Below the pieces are notes generated by a model. The model had not been told where the DNA came from and searched no databases. It was given only the letters and a program-made list of their open reading frames with translations. The position numbers were made by a program, and so were the translations under genes. A stretch of DNA of 64,000 nt from Terrimonas sp937888905 (GTDB lineage Bacteria; Bacteroidota; Bacteroidia; Chitinophagales; Chitinophagaceae): NCBI GenBank assembly GCA_937888905.1, contig CALATA010000013.1:1-64000 (forward strand). Direction: 5' to 3'. Of this stretch, positions 1 through 9,769 are shown in pieces. Within the stretch, counting starts at the first letter, position 1; every line of letters begins with the position of its first letter.

Positions 1-28
1 AATACAGTTTATCTGAGTTATTTTTTTA

Positions 29-36
29 TATTTTTG
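29..36 (+). promoter_or_regulatory. -7 promoter box (TATTTTTG)
   Basis: This matches the Bacteroidota -7 consensus TAnnTTTG exactly and lies 14 nt before the GTG start of the next gene. The -33 region would lie at about position 8 and shows only a weak TTTA, so the assignment rests on the -7 box alone. Confidence 0.4.
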
Positions 37-50
37 GTGAAATAGGTTTT

Positions 51-371
51 GTGAAATTTTGCTGTTGGTTCATTTGTGTAATCATTCTTGCTTTGAGCTT
101 TGCTCCTTGCTCGGATACTATCGTACCTGTTTCCAAAAGAAGTAGTTTCTTCAATTCTCCCCAAACCAAAAATCACAGTCACAAGAAAAGTGACGCTTGC
201 TCGCCTTTTTGTGTGTGCATGTGTTGTGGCGCACCAATATCTTTACAAAATGCCTCTTTAATATATACTATCGATATAGCTGAGCTTTCAGCATCGAAAT
301 ATTCATTGGTTCATCCTCGCAAAGTGGTATCTGCTCCTTCTGATATATGGCAACCGCCACAACTTTGTTAA
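51..371 (+). CDS. DUF6660-like small secreted protein
   Basis: A 106-residue protein starting at GTG. Residues 1-20 form a hydrophobic signal-type segment ending near APCSD. The middle carries a His/Lys-rich stretch and a cysteine cluster (CSPFCVCMCC, about residues 50-59), followed by a C-terminus ending in QPPQLC. This layout (signal, HSHKKSDACSPFC core, QPPQ tail) is that of the DUF6660 family, small periplasmic proteins of Bacteroidota often found beside heavy-metal efflux genes. A metal-linked role is therefore plausible, but no efflux genes are seen in this window. The function is not proven. Confidence 0.6.
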   Translation: MKFCCWFICVIILALSFAPCSDTIVPVSKRSSFFNSPQTKNHSHKKSDACSPFCVCMCCGAPISLQNASLIYTIDIAELSASKYSLVHPRKVVSAPSDIWQPPQLC

Positions 372-679
372 TCTTATTTCTGTTTCCTGCACATTTTCTG
401 TTTACGTAGTGGTGATGGCATCCATAATGCCCCGGCAATGGCTGAAAGTATGGAGAGCATTGCCACCCGCTGCCGGATCAGCCGTTGCCCTGAAAGTAAC
501 CATCCACAGAATGTGCAGATCAGTTCCCGAATGCTGGCCGCATTTACATCCTTATCTTTTGGGGATCGCTCGGCAGTTTTTGTGGTCTATCTGCAATTTT
601 TTCCAATTAATAAAAGCACCAGTACAACTATTTCACAAAGGTACTTACAAGTAAAAAACTAAATAAATAATAAAGTTTT
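372..679. other. Spacer without a convincing gene
   Basis: Two overlapping short reading frames run through 409-662 in different phases. Neither has a recognisable domain, a ribosome-binding site or sensible composition. One frame reads GDGIHNAPA near 413-439, which recalls the P-type ATPase hinge GDGxNDAPA, but nothing else of such a protein follows. I treat the stretch as decayed or non-coding. Confidence 0.4.
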
Positions 680-1390
680 ATGCGTACAAAAAAACTACCA
701 CGAACATTAGTGGATCGCATCAACCACCTCGATGCGCATTATAAATTATATATTTCAGTTGGATCTGCAATTATCGTGTTTCTTGCACTATTAAACAGCG
801 ACATGGAGACATCATTGGCCTTGATGATTGCATGGTTGGGATTTGTTGGCGTTAGCCTCACCCTCTCCTGGATAACTATCCTTACTTCTCATCCCTCAGA
901 TGTAAAACATGAAGCCCATGCGCAAGATTCGAGTCGTACGCTTGTATTTTGCTTTGTCATAGCTGCGGCTTTTGCAAGCTTACTGGCAATCGTTATACTT
1001 TTAAAAGGCACTTCGGGTAAAACCGATCAGGGAATTTATGTGGATGTCATTATTCCTTTAGGATGCGTGGCAGGATCTTGGTGGCTTCTACATACCATAT
1101 TCACTCTAAGGTATGCCCATTTTTATTACTGCGACGTTGATCACAGTAAAGACAATGGCAAACACGTAAGGCCGGAGGGAGTGAACTTTCCCGAAGATAA
1201 TGAACCAGATTACATGGATTTCACCTATTTCTCTTTTGTCATCGGGATGACTTTTCAGGTTTCAGATGTAGATATCACGTCCAAGAGGATACGCCGGTTG
1301 GCGTGGATGCATGGCGTACTTTCTTTTGCATTTAATACATTTATTGTAGCCCTTACGATCAATATTATTGCAGGGCTTTTTCAAAAATAA
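680..1390 (+). CDS. DUF1345 family integral membrane protein
   Basis: A 236-residue protein with about five membrane segments (near residues 25-40, 45-67, 88-107, 120-145 and 210-233). The C-terminal half has the DUF1345 signature: a YMDFTYFSFVIGMTFQVSD segment (about 171-190), a conserved TSxxIRRLAWMHG and a closing hydrophobic helix with LTINIIAGL. Length and architecture fit the family, whose biochemical role is unknown. It follows the DUF6660 gene by about 300 nt on the same strand. The family call is secure; any link with the transfer functions is not. Confidence 0.8.
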   Translation: MRTKKLPRTLVDRINHLDAHYKLYISVGSAIIVFLALLNSDMETSLALMIAWLGFVGVSLTLSWITILTSHPSDVKHEAHAQDSSRTLVFCFVIAAAFASLLAIVILLKGTSGKTDQGIYVDVIIPLGCVAGSWWLLHTIFTLRYAHFYYCDVDHSKDNGKHVRPEGVNFPEDNEPDYMDFTYFSFVIGMTFQVSDVDITSKRIRRLAWMHGVLSFAFNTFIVALTINIIAGLFQK

Positions 1391-1529
1391 AAGAGTAATA
1401 GCCAAAACTACAGCAATTAAATTCTAAAATCATTATGATGTAAGATGGTTACTTATCTTAAAATATTTTAGGTTGTATCAGGTATTAAACACAAAATACT
1501 TTTCGTAACATCTCGGCCAATCGTTCGCC

Positions 1530-1694
1530 TCATTCCTTTAAAAACGCACATACTACATTATAAATAATTCGAAGCTGCCCAATCAGGGTTTCTACATATT
1601 GCACATCCTCCGTTATACCTCTATAGCGTGAGCTAAGGTGCCTAACAAAAATAATGATCTTTTTTTCCAATAAACCAGAAGAGAAATTTTTCAT
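1530..1694 (-). CDS. Possible small ORF (54 aa), doubtful
   Basis: This is the only open frame of note in the 650-nt spacer 1391-2043. It starts MKNFSSGLLE and ends CAFLKE, with a basic, amphipathic look (RHLSSRYRGITEDVQYVETL). No clear ribosome-binding site or family match was recognised. It may be the tail of a decayed gene or chance. Apart from this and the array at 1942-1966, the spacer holds only AT-rich sequence. Confidence 0.2.
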   Translation of the reverse strand: MKNFSSGLLEKKIIIFVRHLSSRYRGITEDVQYVETLIGQLRIIYNVVCAFLKE

Positions 1695-1941
1695 GTGAGA
1701 TACTGATGTGCTGTATGTACTGTTGCGAAAATTTGAAAGCCACTTTTATGGCTTTGATAGAAAGATCACTGCAAAAAACGTTTCAGTAGATCAGGTTTCT
1801 TATTTTCTCTGAACTCAATAGCTTTTTTTAAAGTAAGCAAACTTGACACTGATATATCTACACTTTATATCCTCATTGTCTTTTATTGGAATCGGTCTCT
1901 TGCAGAAATACAGATTATTCTTTGGGAGACTCTATTCGTAA

Positions 1942-1966
1942 GGCCAAATACAGCCACTAACCGCCA
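1942..1966 (+). promoter_or_regulatory. 10-bp-periodic GCCA array upstream of DUF1896/bmhA
   Basis: GCCA occurs at 1943, 1953 and 1963, exactly 10 bp apart (GGCCAAAT, ACAGCCACTA, ACCGCCAAGT). The last copy ends 77 nt before the DUF1896 start. An AT-rich TAATATTTT box, a possible -7 element, lies about 35 nt downstream. The array matches six others in the element (see findings). Confidence 0.6.
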
Positions 1967-2043
1967 AGTCCGACAGCTTTAGTTATACCGTTTTATCTCC
2001 GTAATATTTTAGTGAATCATCAAAAATTCAAAACAAAATATTT

Positions 2044-2478
2044 ATGGATACACAGCAAAAAGACCTCTCCTATTTCACACTAAGGCTTCAGGAGTTACTG
2101 TACACCAGCTTTCCCGAAAAGGCACACGATCAGTCATTCATTGAGCAACGCTCCAGGTGGGCAGCCAATGCCTACGAGGGTGCCTTCCGGTCAGGAAATG
2201 CTATTGAGCAATGCGACCACATTGCTGAATACATCTTATTTGAAGGGCTGCATTTCTCCCCATTCGACACCGTATTCCAGGTGGTTTGTAATGAGTTCGA
2301 TACGATTATGGCGGATGAAGAACTCCGGCCTTTTACCTTAAAGATGTTATCTGTATGCAGTTCGCTGTTCGCGAACTACGAACTGACGGATGATTTTGCT
2401 TACAGCGAAGCATACGACCTGCTCTACACCGAAATAACCGGGACCATAGCAATCTGGATCGAGGAAAATGGCCTTTAG
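2044..2478 (+). CDS. DUF1896 family protein
   Basis: A 144-residue acidic, all-helical-looking protein. The N-terminal SYFTLRLQELLYTSFPE and the C-terminal SEAYDLLYTEITGTIAIWIEENGL match the DUF1896 family. That family occurs almost only in Bacteroidota conjugative elements, directly before the large methylase/helicase gene. The same arrangement holds here, with an 11-nt overlap with the next gene, so the two are probably translationally coupled. Its biochemical role is unknown. Confidence 0.75.
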   Translation: MDTQQKDLSYFTLRLQELLYTSFPEKAHDQSFIEQRSRWAANAYEGAFRSGNAIEQCDHIAEYILFEGLHFSPFDTVFQVVCNEFDTIMADEELRPFTLKMLSVCSSLFANYELTDDFAYSEAYDLLYTEITGTIAIWIEENGL

Positions 2479-5400
2479 TAAGCGTCAACATCTCCAATGG
2501 AATATTGATGCCCTGCAAATAGCTTTTAAACTGGAAAAGGAGAAACGCAACGCTACCCAGGGGGAACGGCTGCTAATGAAGCAATACAGTGGATTTGGCG
2601 GTCTTAAATTCGTGCTTAATCCCGTAGAAACCCCCACAGATATAAAGCAATGGGCGGAATACGACCGGGGACTCTTTGAAATGACACGGGACCTGCACCA
2701 GGTGCTCAAAGAAAATGCCGGTAATGAAAAACAATACAAGCGATATGTGGACAGTATGCGGGGTTCGGTACTGTCCGCCTTTTATACCCCACCGGAAATC
2801 ATTCATACACTCTCCGATGTGTTTACAGAAAACGGCGTAGAAATCCGGCATTTTCTTGAACCGTCTGCGGGCGCTGGTGCATTTGTCGATCCATTTGCTG
2901 ACAAAGGTATTGGCCATGTTACAGCTTATGAGAAAGACCTGCTTACGGGTAAAGTGCTGGAGCAACTCTATCCAGACAGGGATATCCGTATCAAAGGTTT
3001 TGAAGAGCTACCGGAAAGTGAGCTGGGCCGTTACGATGTAGTTGCCAGCAATATTCCATTTGGCACCAGTTCGGTTTTTGACCTTTCCTATTCAAGGGGA
3101 CAAGATCCGGCAAGGGTTCAGGCTGCCCGCAGCATTCACAACTACTTTTTCCTAAAGGCGACCGATGCGCTAAGAAATGGTGGCATCCTGGCTTTCATTA
3201 CCTCGCAAGGCGTATTGGATAGCCCTGCCAACCAGCCCATACGGGAAGCGCTGATGAAGGAGCATAACCTCATTTCAGTAGTCAGACTTCCCAACAACCT
3301 GTTTACCGATCATGCAGGCACCGAAGTGGGCAGCGATCTTATTGTTCTTCAGAAAAACACAGGCAAACAGGTGCTTTCTGAAATGGAAAAAGACTTTTGC
3401 CGCTCATTGGAAACAAAGAACAAAACCAACACTAATGCGCTGGTTTTGTACACGGGCCGCGTTGTTTTCAATGAGATCATCGAATCTACCGACCTGTATG
3501 GTAAACCCTATACGGTGTTCGTGCATAACGGAGGCGTTAACGGTATTGCAAAGGATGCAAAGGAAATACTGAACGAAGATTTCAGGGATCATCTGGACCT
3601 GAACCTTTACAAAGGAATTTCACCCGAAACGCCTGTTGTGCAGCCAGGAATGGCATCCGCACCTCAACCGCCAGCTAATGGCATTGTTACGGAGAGAACG
3701 CAAGCTCCTGATACACCTGTTCATTCATCTCCGACAGGCAACCGTGCTTCAGATCAGCTACAGGAAAATACGATAATTAAGGCCGATGATGCAGCGCCAC
3801 AGGAGCAGGTACAATTAAGCCTTTTCAATCTTTTTGGCAGTACGCCGCAGGCCAGCGTTGTAGCTGCTCCTGCAACAACGGCAAAAAGGAAAAATACGGC
3901 TAAAAAGACCGCACAAAGAAGGCAACCTGGGCTATTTGATAACATTCCCATACGGTCGGCAAAACCGTTCAATAATACAGCCGCACCATCACCAAAAACG
4001 AACGGCAATACCGTTGGACTGGGAGATCTTTTTTCTGCTATTAATATCAACAATGACGGCGCACTTGAAAAGTCAAAACCAGTTGAGCAGGCTGCCGTAT
4101 CAAAAGCAATTCCTGATCCGGCCCCGTATAACGGCAAAGTGCAGGCATTCCATAAGGATGACTGCCTCGCAACGGAAAATGGCTATGTAGGCTATCTAAG
4201 GAATATCAATGCGGCTAAAGGTTCCGCAGTTTTCCATCCTTTAGCACTGGCCCCGCTTCAAAAAGCAAGGACAGAAGCCTACATACAGCTAAGGGATGCT
4301 TATCAGCTCCTTTATAACAATGAAGCGACGCTTCGGGCCGAACATAAGGCAGAAAGGGAAACACTGAATACGCTCTATGATGCTTTTGTGAAAAGGTACG
4401 GCAACCTGAACAGCGCCGATAATATTAAGGTGATTAAAACCGATAGCGCAGGAAAAGAAATGCCGTACCTGGAGCGTGTGGTGGGTGGTGTGGTACATAA
4501 AGCAGATATATTCCATCGGCCCGTCAGTTTCTCCACCGCAACGCTTGCTACCGACAATCCCGATGAAGCATTAACTGCATCGCTTAACAAATACGGGGCT
4601 GTCAATATCAACTATATGGCAGGGATCAGCGGCATGTCCAAAGAAGACCTGAAGAACGCGCTACATGGCCGGATCTTTTACAACCCACTGGAAAAGGAAT
4701 ATGAGATCGCTGAAAAATGGGTATCGGGCAATGTGGTTGAGAAAGCGGGAAAGGTTATGGAATATCTTTCCAGCCAACCGGATGATAAAGAAGTTACCCA
4801 AAGCCTTAAAGCACTTGAAGAGGCCAGACCCCGCCGTATTGAATTTGAAGAGTTGGATTTTAACCTCGGTGAACGCTGGATACCTACCGGTATCTACAAC
4901 CGTTTTGCCTCACACCTGTTCGATACCGAAGTACGCATTCACTATACCGAAAACACGGATGATTTTTCTATCCATTGTGATAGCAGGAATATTCACATCA
5001 CAGAAAAATATGCCATCAAATCGCAAAGCCGTACCTATGATGGCATTGCTCTATTTAAACATGCGCTGGTCAACACCACGCCAGATATTACCAGAAAAGA
5101 GACAATAGGCGACAGGGAAGTAAAGGTGCGGGACATGGAAGCCATCCAGATGGCGAATACCAAGATCGACGAGATGCGCAAAGCATTTACGGATTGGCTC
5201 TATGCGCAGAACGATGAGTTCAAACAACGCCTTACCGACAGGTACAACGATACCTTTAACTGTTTCGTCCGACCGCAATATAACGGTAGCCACCAGGATT
5301 TTCCGGGGCTGGATCGCAGGGCGCTTGGTATCGAGGACCTTTATCCCAGCCAGAAGGATGCTGTATGGATGATCAAGCTCAACGGCGGAGCCATCTGCGA

Positions 5401-7954
5401 CCATGAAGTAGGTGCCGGTAAAACGCTTATCATGTGTACTGCCGCACAGGAAATGAAGCGGCTGGGGTTGGCGCATAAGCCGATGATCATCGGGTTAAAA
5501 GCCAATGTGCACGAGATAGCCGAAACCTACCGAAAAGCCTATCCCCATGCCAAAATATTATATCCCGGCAAGGAAGATTTTACACCGCAAAAGCGCCTGC
5601 GCATCTTCGGTGATATCAAAAACAATGATTGGGACTGTATCATATTAACCCATGATCAATTTGGTATGATACCCCAATCACCCGAATTGCAAAAGGAGAT
5701 ACTGCAAGCGGAACTGGATAGCGTAGAGGAAAACCTCGATGCACTGAAGGCGCAGGGCAAGGAGGTTTCGCGGGCAATGCTGAAAGGTGTTGTGCTGCGT
5801 AAACAAAACCTGGAGGTGAAGCTCAAAACATTGGAACACGACATCGAAAACCGCAAGGATGATGTAGTGGACTTTAAAATGATGGGCATTGACCATGTAT
5901 TTGTGGACGAAAGCCACCGTTTTAAAAACCTCATGTTTAATACCAGGCATGAGCGTGTGGCCGGGTTGGGCAATATGGCCGGCAGCCAAAAGGCAATGAA
6001 CATGCTGTTTGCCATCCGTACCATACAGGAGCGCACAGGTAAGGACCTCGGTGCTACCTTTCTTTCGGGAACCACCATCAGCAATTCGCTTACAGAGCTG
6101 TACCTGCTGTTTAAATACCTGCGCCCGCAGGCAATGGAAAAGCAGGGCATTTCCTGCTTTGATGCCTGGGCAGCCATTTATGCCCGCAAAACGACAGATT
6201 ACGAGTTTTCGGTCGCTAATAATATCGTATCAAAAGAACGTTTCCGCTTTTTTATCAAAGTACCGGAGCTGGCGCAGTTCTACTCGGAAATAACGGACTA
6301 CCGCACGGCAAAGGATATTGGTATTGACCGGCCCGAAAAGAACGAGGTATTATACCACATACCGCCTACGCCGGATCAGGAGGTCTTTATCAAAAAGCTG
6401 ATGGAGTTTGCCAAAACCGGTAATGCAGAACTGTTGGGCAGACCTCCTTTAAGCGAAAGTGAGGAAAAAGCGAAGATGCTGATCGCAACGGACTATGCCC
6501 GTAAAATGTCGCTGGACATGCGGATGATCAGCGGAAAGTATGGCGACCATCCTGATAACAAGGCATCGCATTGCGCGGCTAATATTGCCAAATATTATAA
6601 CAGGTTCCACGCACAAAAAGGAACACAGTTTGTTTTCTCCGATCTCGGCACCTATAAGCCCGGTGAGTGGAATGTCTATTCTGAAATAAAGCGCAAGCTG
6701 GTGCAGGAGCACGGCATCCCCGCACACGAAATGCGATTTATACAGGAAGCGAAAAATGAAAAGCAGCGCAAGGAGCTTATACAGGCAGTTAATGAAGGAA
6801 AGATCAGGGTACTGTTCGGTTCCACCGAAATGCTCGGTACGGGGGTTAATGCGCAAAAGCGTGCCGTAGCTGTTCACCACCTGGATATTCCCTGGAGGCC
6901 AAGCGATCTTGCGCAACGGGACGGCAGGGCGATCCGTAAGGGTAATGAAATTGCGAAGTTCTTTGCCGACAACAAAGTAGATATTTTCATTTATGCGGTA
7001 GAAAAATCGCTGGACAGCTATAAATTCAATACGCTGTACAATAAGCAGGTATTCATTGACCAGCTAAAAACCAACAGCCTGGGCAAACGTACCATTGATG
7101 AAGGCGCAATGGATGAAAAAACGGGAATGAATTTCTCGGAATATGTAGCCATACTTTCAGGCAATACAGATCTGCTGGAAAAAGCCAAACTGGAAAAGCA
7201 GATCGCCGGTCTGGAAAGTGAGCGGCAGGCATTCAATCGCTCTAAGTTTTCTTCCAAATACAAGCTGGAAGATATTACGGCCACATTGGAAAGTACACAA
7301 GCACGACTGGATCGGATGACACTTGATTGGGAAAACCTGCAAAAACGGATAGAAAAAAACAAAGATGGTGAGATACTCAACCCGATACAGTTAACAGGTT
7401 TACCGCCCAATGCAGACATTAAGCAGATAGGTGCAAAGCTTAGCCATCTTTCCGAAAAAGCCCGTACCGGTGGGCAGTATGAGGAAATCGGTTCGCTGTA
7501 TGGCTTTACATTACTGGTGAAAACAGAAGTTACAGAAAAGGACAGCACTACCCTCGAAAGGGATAATCGTTTCTTTATCCAGGGTGAAGGCGGTATCAAA
7601 TATACCTACAATAATGGACGGATGGCAACCGATGCGAAAACCGCATCGCTCAATTTCCTGAATGCGCTTGAAAAAATACAAGGTATTGTAGAGCAGGAAC
7701 AAAAGAAAATTGCCGGATTGCAGAAAGACCTGCCCGTGCTTCAGGAAGTGGTCAACGGTACGTGGAAAAAAGAAAATGCACTGGCCGAGCTGAAAACAGA
7801 ATTAGCTGCGCTGGATAGAAAGATACTGTTATCTATAAAGCCGGAGGCTGAAGGGAAACCAACAGATCCGGTTGAAAAGCAAACACCGGTTCCAGATACT
7901 CCGGAAGTGGCAGCCTATCTGAAAGGTGCTCATGTACCGCGTGGCGCATTGTAA
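2468..7954 (+). CDS. N6-adenine methylase / SNF2-type helicase fusion (BmhA-like)
   Basis: An 1828-residue protein fusing two enzymes. The N-terminal methylase has SAM motif I EPSAGAGAFV at about residue 130 and the catalytic-type SNIPFG at about 194, a variant of the NPPF/Y motif of adenine-N6 methylases. A low-complexity Pro/Ala/Lys-rich linker covers roughly 390-560. The helicase part has Walker A GAGKT at about 982-986, DESH at about 1146-1149, SGTTISNS (motif III-like) and the motif V/VI region GTGVN...QRDGRAIRKGN at about 1455-1490. A coiled-coil tail closes the protein. Such fusions are hallmark genes of CTnDOT-type elements. They may protect or process transferred DNA, but the role is not established. 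The ATG at 2468 overlaps the end of the DUF1896 gene. No internal defect is visible. Confidence 0.85.
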   Translation: MAFSKRQHLQWNIDALQIAFKLEKEKRNATQGERLLMKQYSGFGGLKFVLNPVETPTDIKQWAEYDRGLFEMTRDLHQVLKENAGNEKQYKRYVDSMRGSVLSAFYTPPEIIHTLSDVFTENGVEIRHFLEPSAGAGAFVDPFADKGIGHVTAYEKDLLTGKVLEQLYPDRDIRIKGFEELPESELGRYDVVASNIPFGTSSVFDLSYSRGQDPARVQAARSIHNYFFLKATDALRNGGILAFITSQGVLDSPANQPIREALMKEHNLISVVRLPNNLFTDHAGTEVGSDLIVLQKNTGKQVLSEMEKDFCRSLETKNKTNTNALVLYTGRVVFNEIIESTDLYGKPYTVFVHNGGVNGIAKDAKEILNEDFRDHLDLNLYKGISPETPVVQPGMASAPQPPANGIVTERTQAPDTPVHSSPTGNRASDQLQENTIIKADDAAPQEQVQLSLFNLFGSTPQASVVAAPATTAKRKNTAKKTAQRRQPGLFDNIPIRSAKPFNNTAAPSPKTNGNTVGLGDLFSAININNDGALEKSKPVEQAAVSKAIPDPAPYNGKVQAFHKDDCLATENGYVGYLRNINAAKGSAVFHPLALAPLQKARTEAYIQLRDAYQLLYNNEATLRAEHKAERETLNTLYDAFVKRYGNLNSADNIKVIKTDSAGKEMPYLERVVGGVVHKADIFHRPVSFSTATLATDNPDEALTASLNKYGAVNINYMAGISGMSKEDLKNALHGRIFYNPLEKEYEIAEKWVSGNVVEKAGKVMEYLSSQPDDKEVTQSLKALEEARPRRIEFEELDFNLGERWIPTGIYNRFASHLFDTEVRIHYTENTDDFSIHCDSRNIHITEKYAIKSQSRTYDGIALFKHALVNTTPDITRKETIGDREVKVRDMEAIQMANTKIDEMRKAFTDWLYAQNDEFKQRLTDRYNDTFNCFVRPQYNGSHQDFPGLDRRALGIEDLYPSQKDAVWMIKLNGGAICDHEVGAGKTLIMCTAAQEMKRLGLAHKPMIIGLKANVHEIAETYRKAYPHAKILYPGKEDFTPQKRLRIFGDIKNNDWDCIILTHDQFGMIPQSPELQKEILQAELDSVEENLDALKAQGKEVSRAMLKGVVLRKQNLEVKLKTLEHDIENRKDDVVDFKMMGIDHVFVDESHRFKNLMFNTRHERVAGLGNMAGSQKAMNMLFAIRTIQERTGKDLGATFLSGTTISNSLTELYLLFKYLRPQAMEKQGISCFDAWAAIYARKTTDYEFSVANNIVSKERFRFFIKVPELAQFYSEITDYRTAKDIGIDRPEKNEVLYHIPPTPDQEVFIKKLMEFAKTGNAELLGRPPLSESEEKAKMLIATDYARKMSLDMRMISGKYGDHPDNKASHCAANIAKYYNRFHAQKGTQFVFSDLGTYKPGEWNVYSEIKRKLVQEHGIPAHEMRFIQEAKNEKQRKELIQAVNEGKIRVLFGSTEMLGTGVNAQKRAVAVHHLDIPWRPSDLAQRDGRAIRKGNEIAKFFADNKVDIFIYAVEKSLDSYKFNTLYNKQVFIDQLKTNSLGKRTIDEGAMDEKTGMNFSEYVAILSGNTDLLEKAKLEKQIAGLESERQAFNRSKFSSKYKLEDITATLESTQARLDRMTLDWENLQKRIEKNKDGEILNPIQLTGLPPNADIKQIGAKLSHLSEKARTGGQYEEIGSLYGFTLLVKTEVTEKDSTTLERDNRFFIQGEGGIKYTYNNGRMATDAKTASLNFLNALEKIQGIVEQEQKKIAGLQKDLPVLQEVVNGTWKKENALAELKTELAALDRKILLSIKPEAEGKPTDPVEKQTPVPDTPEVAAYLKGAHVPRGAL

Positions 7955-7988
7955 TGATAATCAATATTTTGTTGGTTCAAGCATAGAC

Positions 7989-8025
7989 AAAACCCTGTTC
8001 AATCTTTCCCAACTTGGGTTTTTTA
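7989..8025 (+). terminator. Terminator after the methylase/helicase gene
   Basis: Stem AAAACCC (7989-7995) with GGGTTTT (8016-8022), followed by a T-rich run, 35 nt after the stop codon. The 20-nt loop makes it a weak but plausible intrinsic terminator. Confidence 0.5.
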
Positions 8026-8046
8026 TTCCTAACAAAGTTTAAAATT

Positions 8047-8141
8047 TGTAACATCTGTTACATTTCATCTTAATGTGAGAACCTGTTGATATCAAATGGA
8101 ATGTAACAGTGAACGGTGTCGAATATCATGTAATATTTACA
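8047..8141 (+). promoter_or_regulatory. TGTAA-type operator cluster upstream of AraC gene
   Basis: Three related sites lie before the AraC start at 8157: a perfect inverted repeat TGTAAC-ATCT-GTTACA (8047-8062), a half-site TGTAAC (8102-8107) and a perfect TGTAA-TAT-TTACA palindrome (8129-8141). The shared TGTAA core suggests binding by a dimeric regulator, possibly the adjacent AraC protein. This is inference. Confidence 0.4.
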
Positions 8142-8156
8142 GAAACCAGATAGCCT

Positions 8157-9101
8157 ATGAAAATACCTTACCTATTAAAATTTAAGGAGGAGAACCTAAT
8201 AAGATTGCAGCAGCATTCCAAACTTCCCGACTGGTGTAAATATCCCCTGCATTTTGCCCTGGAACAGCGTTATTTTAAACTGCCTCAAATAGAGCTACTC
8301 AGCCAGCAATTAAACCAGCAATCGTTTTTTATAGATCTGGTTCAAATCAACGCAAAAGAACCTGTTTACATCCCTTTCGATATAAACGACAGGCAACTGT
8401 ACCTGTACTTTATGTTCAAAGGCCGGTTACTGTACACCACAGGCGACTACCGGCCTATTATTCGTACGCAGCCCAATACTTTTTTAATGTCGTATTATGA
8501 CACGGGAAGTTACTTTGCGTATGCCCCGGAAGGAATACATATAGCCCTTGTGGTAAGCATACTGCCGGAATGGATTGAAAGTATGTACCAGGAATATCAT
8601 AACCTGCAAGACATCCTGCATCGCTTTAAAAATGAGAGCAGGACATACGACACCATGTATCAATGCCGGATGGATAGGAAGATACACCGATGGCTGTATA
8701 AAATTTACAGCTACTCACAGGCAAATATTGGTGCTATAGACGGCAACCTGCGCAAGTACATCAGTTACGTGCTGGAGTACTACGACCATGCGCTCCGGGA
8801 GCAGAACGACGACCTGGCTTATAAGATAAAAGCATATATACAGGATCACTACTGCGATGTGGGACTGACCGTAAAATTTCTTGCAGATCATTTCTTCCTC
8901 ACCGAACGTACGCTTCTGAACCTTTTTAAGCGGCAATACAATATGAGTGTGCAGGAGTTTTACACGGAGTTGCGCATGGGCCATGCCCTGCTTCAGATGC
9001 AGCAAAAAGGCATTGGCATAAAAGATGTTTATATGGAGGTGGGATATACTGATGAGCGCACTTTTCGCTCGGCCCTGGAGCGCTATCTTAAACGGCGGTA
9101 A
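8157..9101 (+). CDS. AraC family transcriptional regulator
   Basis: A 314-residue protein. Residues 1-190 form a ligand-sensing region without an obvious family. Residues 215-314 are a double helix-turn-helix AraC domain: IKAYIQDHYCDVGLTVKFLADHF, then LTERTLLNLFKRQYNMSVQEFYTELRM and a second HTH with IKDVYMEVGYTDERTFRSALERYLKRR. It is co-oriented with the MauE/DUF6520 pair and faces the convergent SusCD-TlpA genes, so it is the likely local regulator. Palindromic TGTAA sites lie immediately upstream. Confidence 0.8.
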   Translation: MKIPYLLKFKEENLIRLQQHSKLPDWCKYPLHFALEQRYFKLPQIELLSQQLNQQSFFIDLVQINAKEPVYIPFDINDRQLYLYFMFKGRLLYTTGDYRPIIRTQPNTFLMSYYDTGSYFAYAPEGIHIALVVSILPEWIESMYQEYHNLQDILHRFKNESRTYDTMYQCRMDRKIHRWLYKIYSYSQANIGAIDGNLRKYISYVLEYYDHALREQNDDLAYKIKAYIQDHYCDVGLTVKFLADHFFLTERTLLNLFKRQYNMSVQEFYTELRMGHALLQMQQKGIGIKDVYMEVGYTDERTFRSALERYLKRR

Positions 9102-9113
9102 CAGCATTATACA

Positions 9114-9130
9114 CCGATTGTTAAAATCGG
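9114..9130 (+). terminator. Short hairpin after AraC gene
   Basis: CCGATT-GTTAA-AATCGG is a 6-bp stem just past the AraC stop, followed by AAAGTTTT. It may end the AraC transcript or form part of the regulatory region before the MauE gene, where the ACCGATTTT motif recurs at 9162. Weak evidence. Confidence 0.3.
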
Positions 9131-9246
9131 AAAGTTTTCAACACAAACCTGCTCAATTTTTACCGATTTTGACTTTCCAACGCTAAGGGCATTGCTGAAC
9201 TTTGTCTTAACAATAAAGGTGAAAACCCTACTAATGACCAAGGACT

Positions 9247-9765
9247 ATGAACAGCAGGTTACCACAGCGGAAAAGACGGTCGGTTGCATTCAAAATTATA
9301 ATGCTTCTTTTATTGATTTTATGGATACCCATAGTTATTGATAAACTTACAGATTTTGATTCTTTCAAAAGTGGCATTTTTAATCAACCTTTTTCTGATA
9401 GCCTGGGCAATGTACTGATCTACACATTGCCGGTATTGGAAAGCGCTACCATTATTTCCCTGATCTACGAAGGCTGGCGCAAAGTCGGTCTGATCCTATC
9501 CACAATGTTGATGGCTGCCTTTACAGGATATGTGGGCATTGCGCTTTTAGGAGCCTGGGAAAAGCTACCTTGCGGCTGCGGATCGGTCATCAGTGGTATG
9601 AGCTGGAAACAACATTTCTTTTTCAATCTATTCTATTTGATCCTGAGTTTATCAGGACTTTACCTGTGGCAAAAATTACGAAGCGGTGACGCGGGAAGCG
9701 AAGCTGCCGAGGGCGTGTCGGCCAAAAGACATATAAAACAATATTCTTTAACTTCTAAATTGTAA
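9247..9765 (+). CDS. MauE/DoxX family redox-associated membrane protein
   Basis: A 172-residue protein with four membrane segments (about 17-30, 58-78, 83-108 and 125-145). The conserved PCGCGSVISGMSWKQHFFFNLFYL stretch (about 114-137) is typical of the MauE branch of the DoxX superfamily in Bacteroidota. These proteins are thought to move reducing equivalents or to handle quinone/disulfide redox in the membrane. The neighbouring TlpA thioredoxin and the cysteine-bearing DUF6520 peptide make a thiol-redox role likely here. The DUF6520 gene starts 4 nt downstream, so the two form an operon. Confidence 0.75.
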   Translation: MNSRLPQRKRRSVAFKIIMLLLLILWIPIVIDKLTDFDSFKSGIFNQPFSDSLGNVLIYTLPVLESATIISLIYEGWRKVGLILSTMLMAAFTGYVGIALLGAWEKLPCGCGSVISGMSWKQHFFFNLFYLILSLSGLYLWQKLRSGDAGSEAAEGVSAKRHIKQYSLTSKL

Positions 9766-9769
9766 GAAG

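Noticed and set aside
409..662. Reading frames with GDGIHNAPA, resembling the P-type ATPase hinge
   Set aside because: Only nine residues match, and flanking sequence shows no other ATPase motif in any frame.
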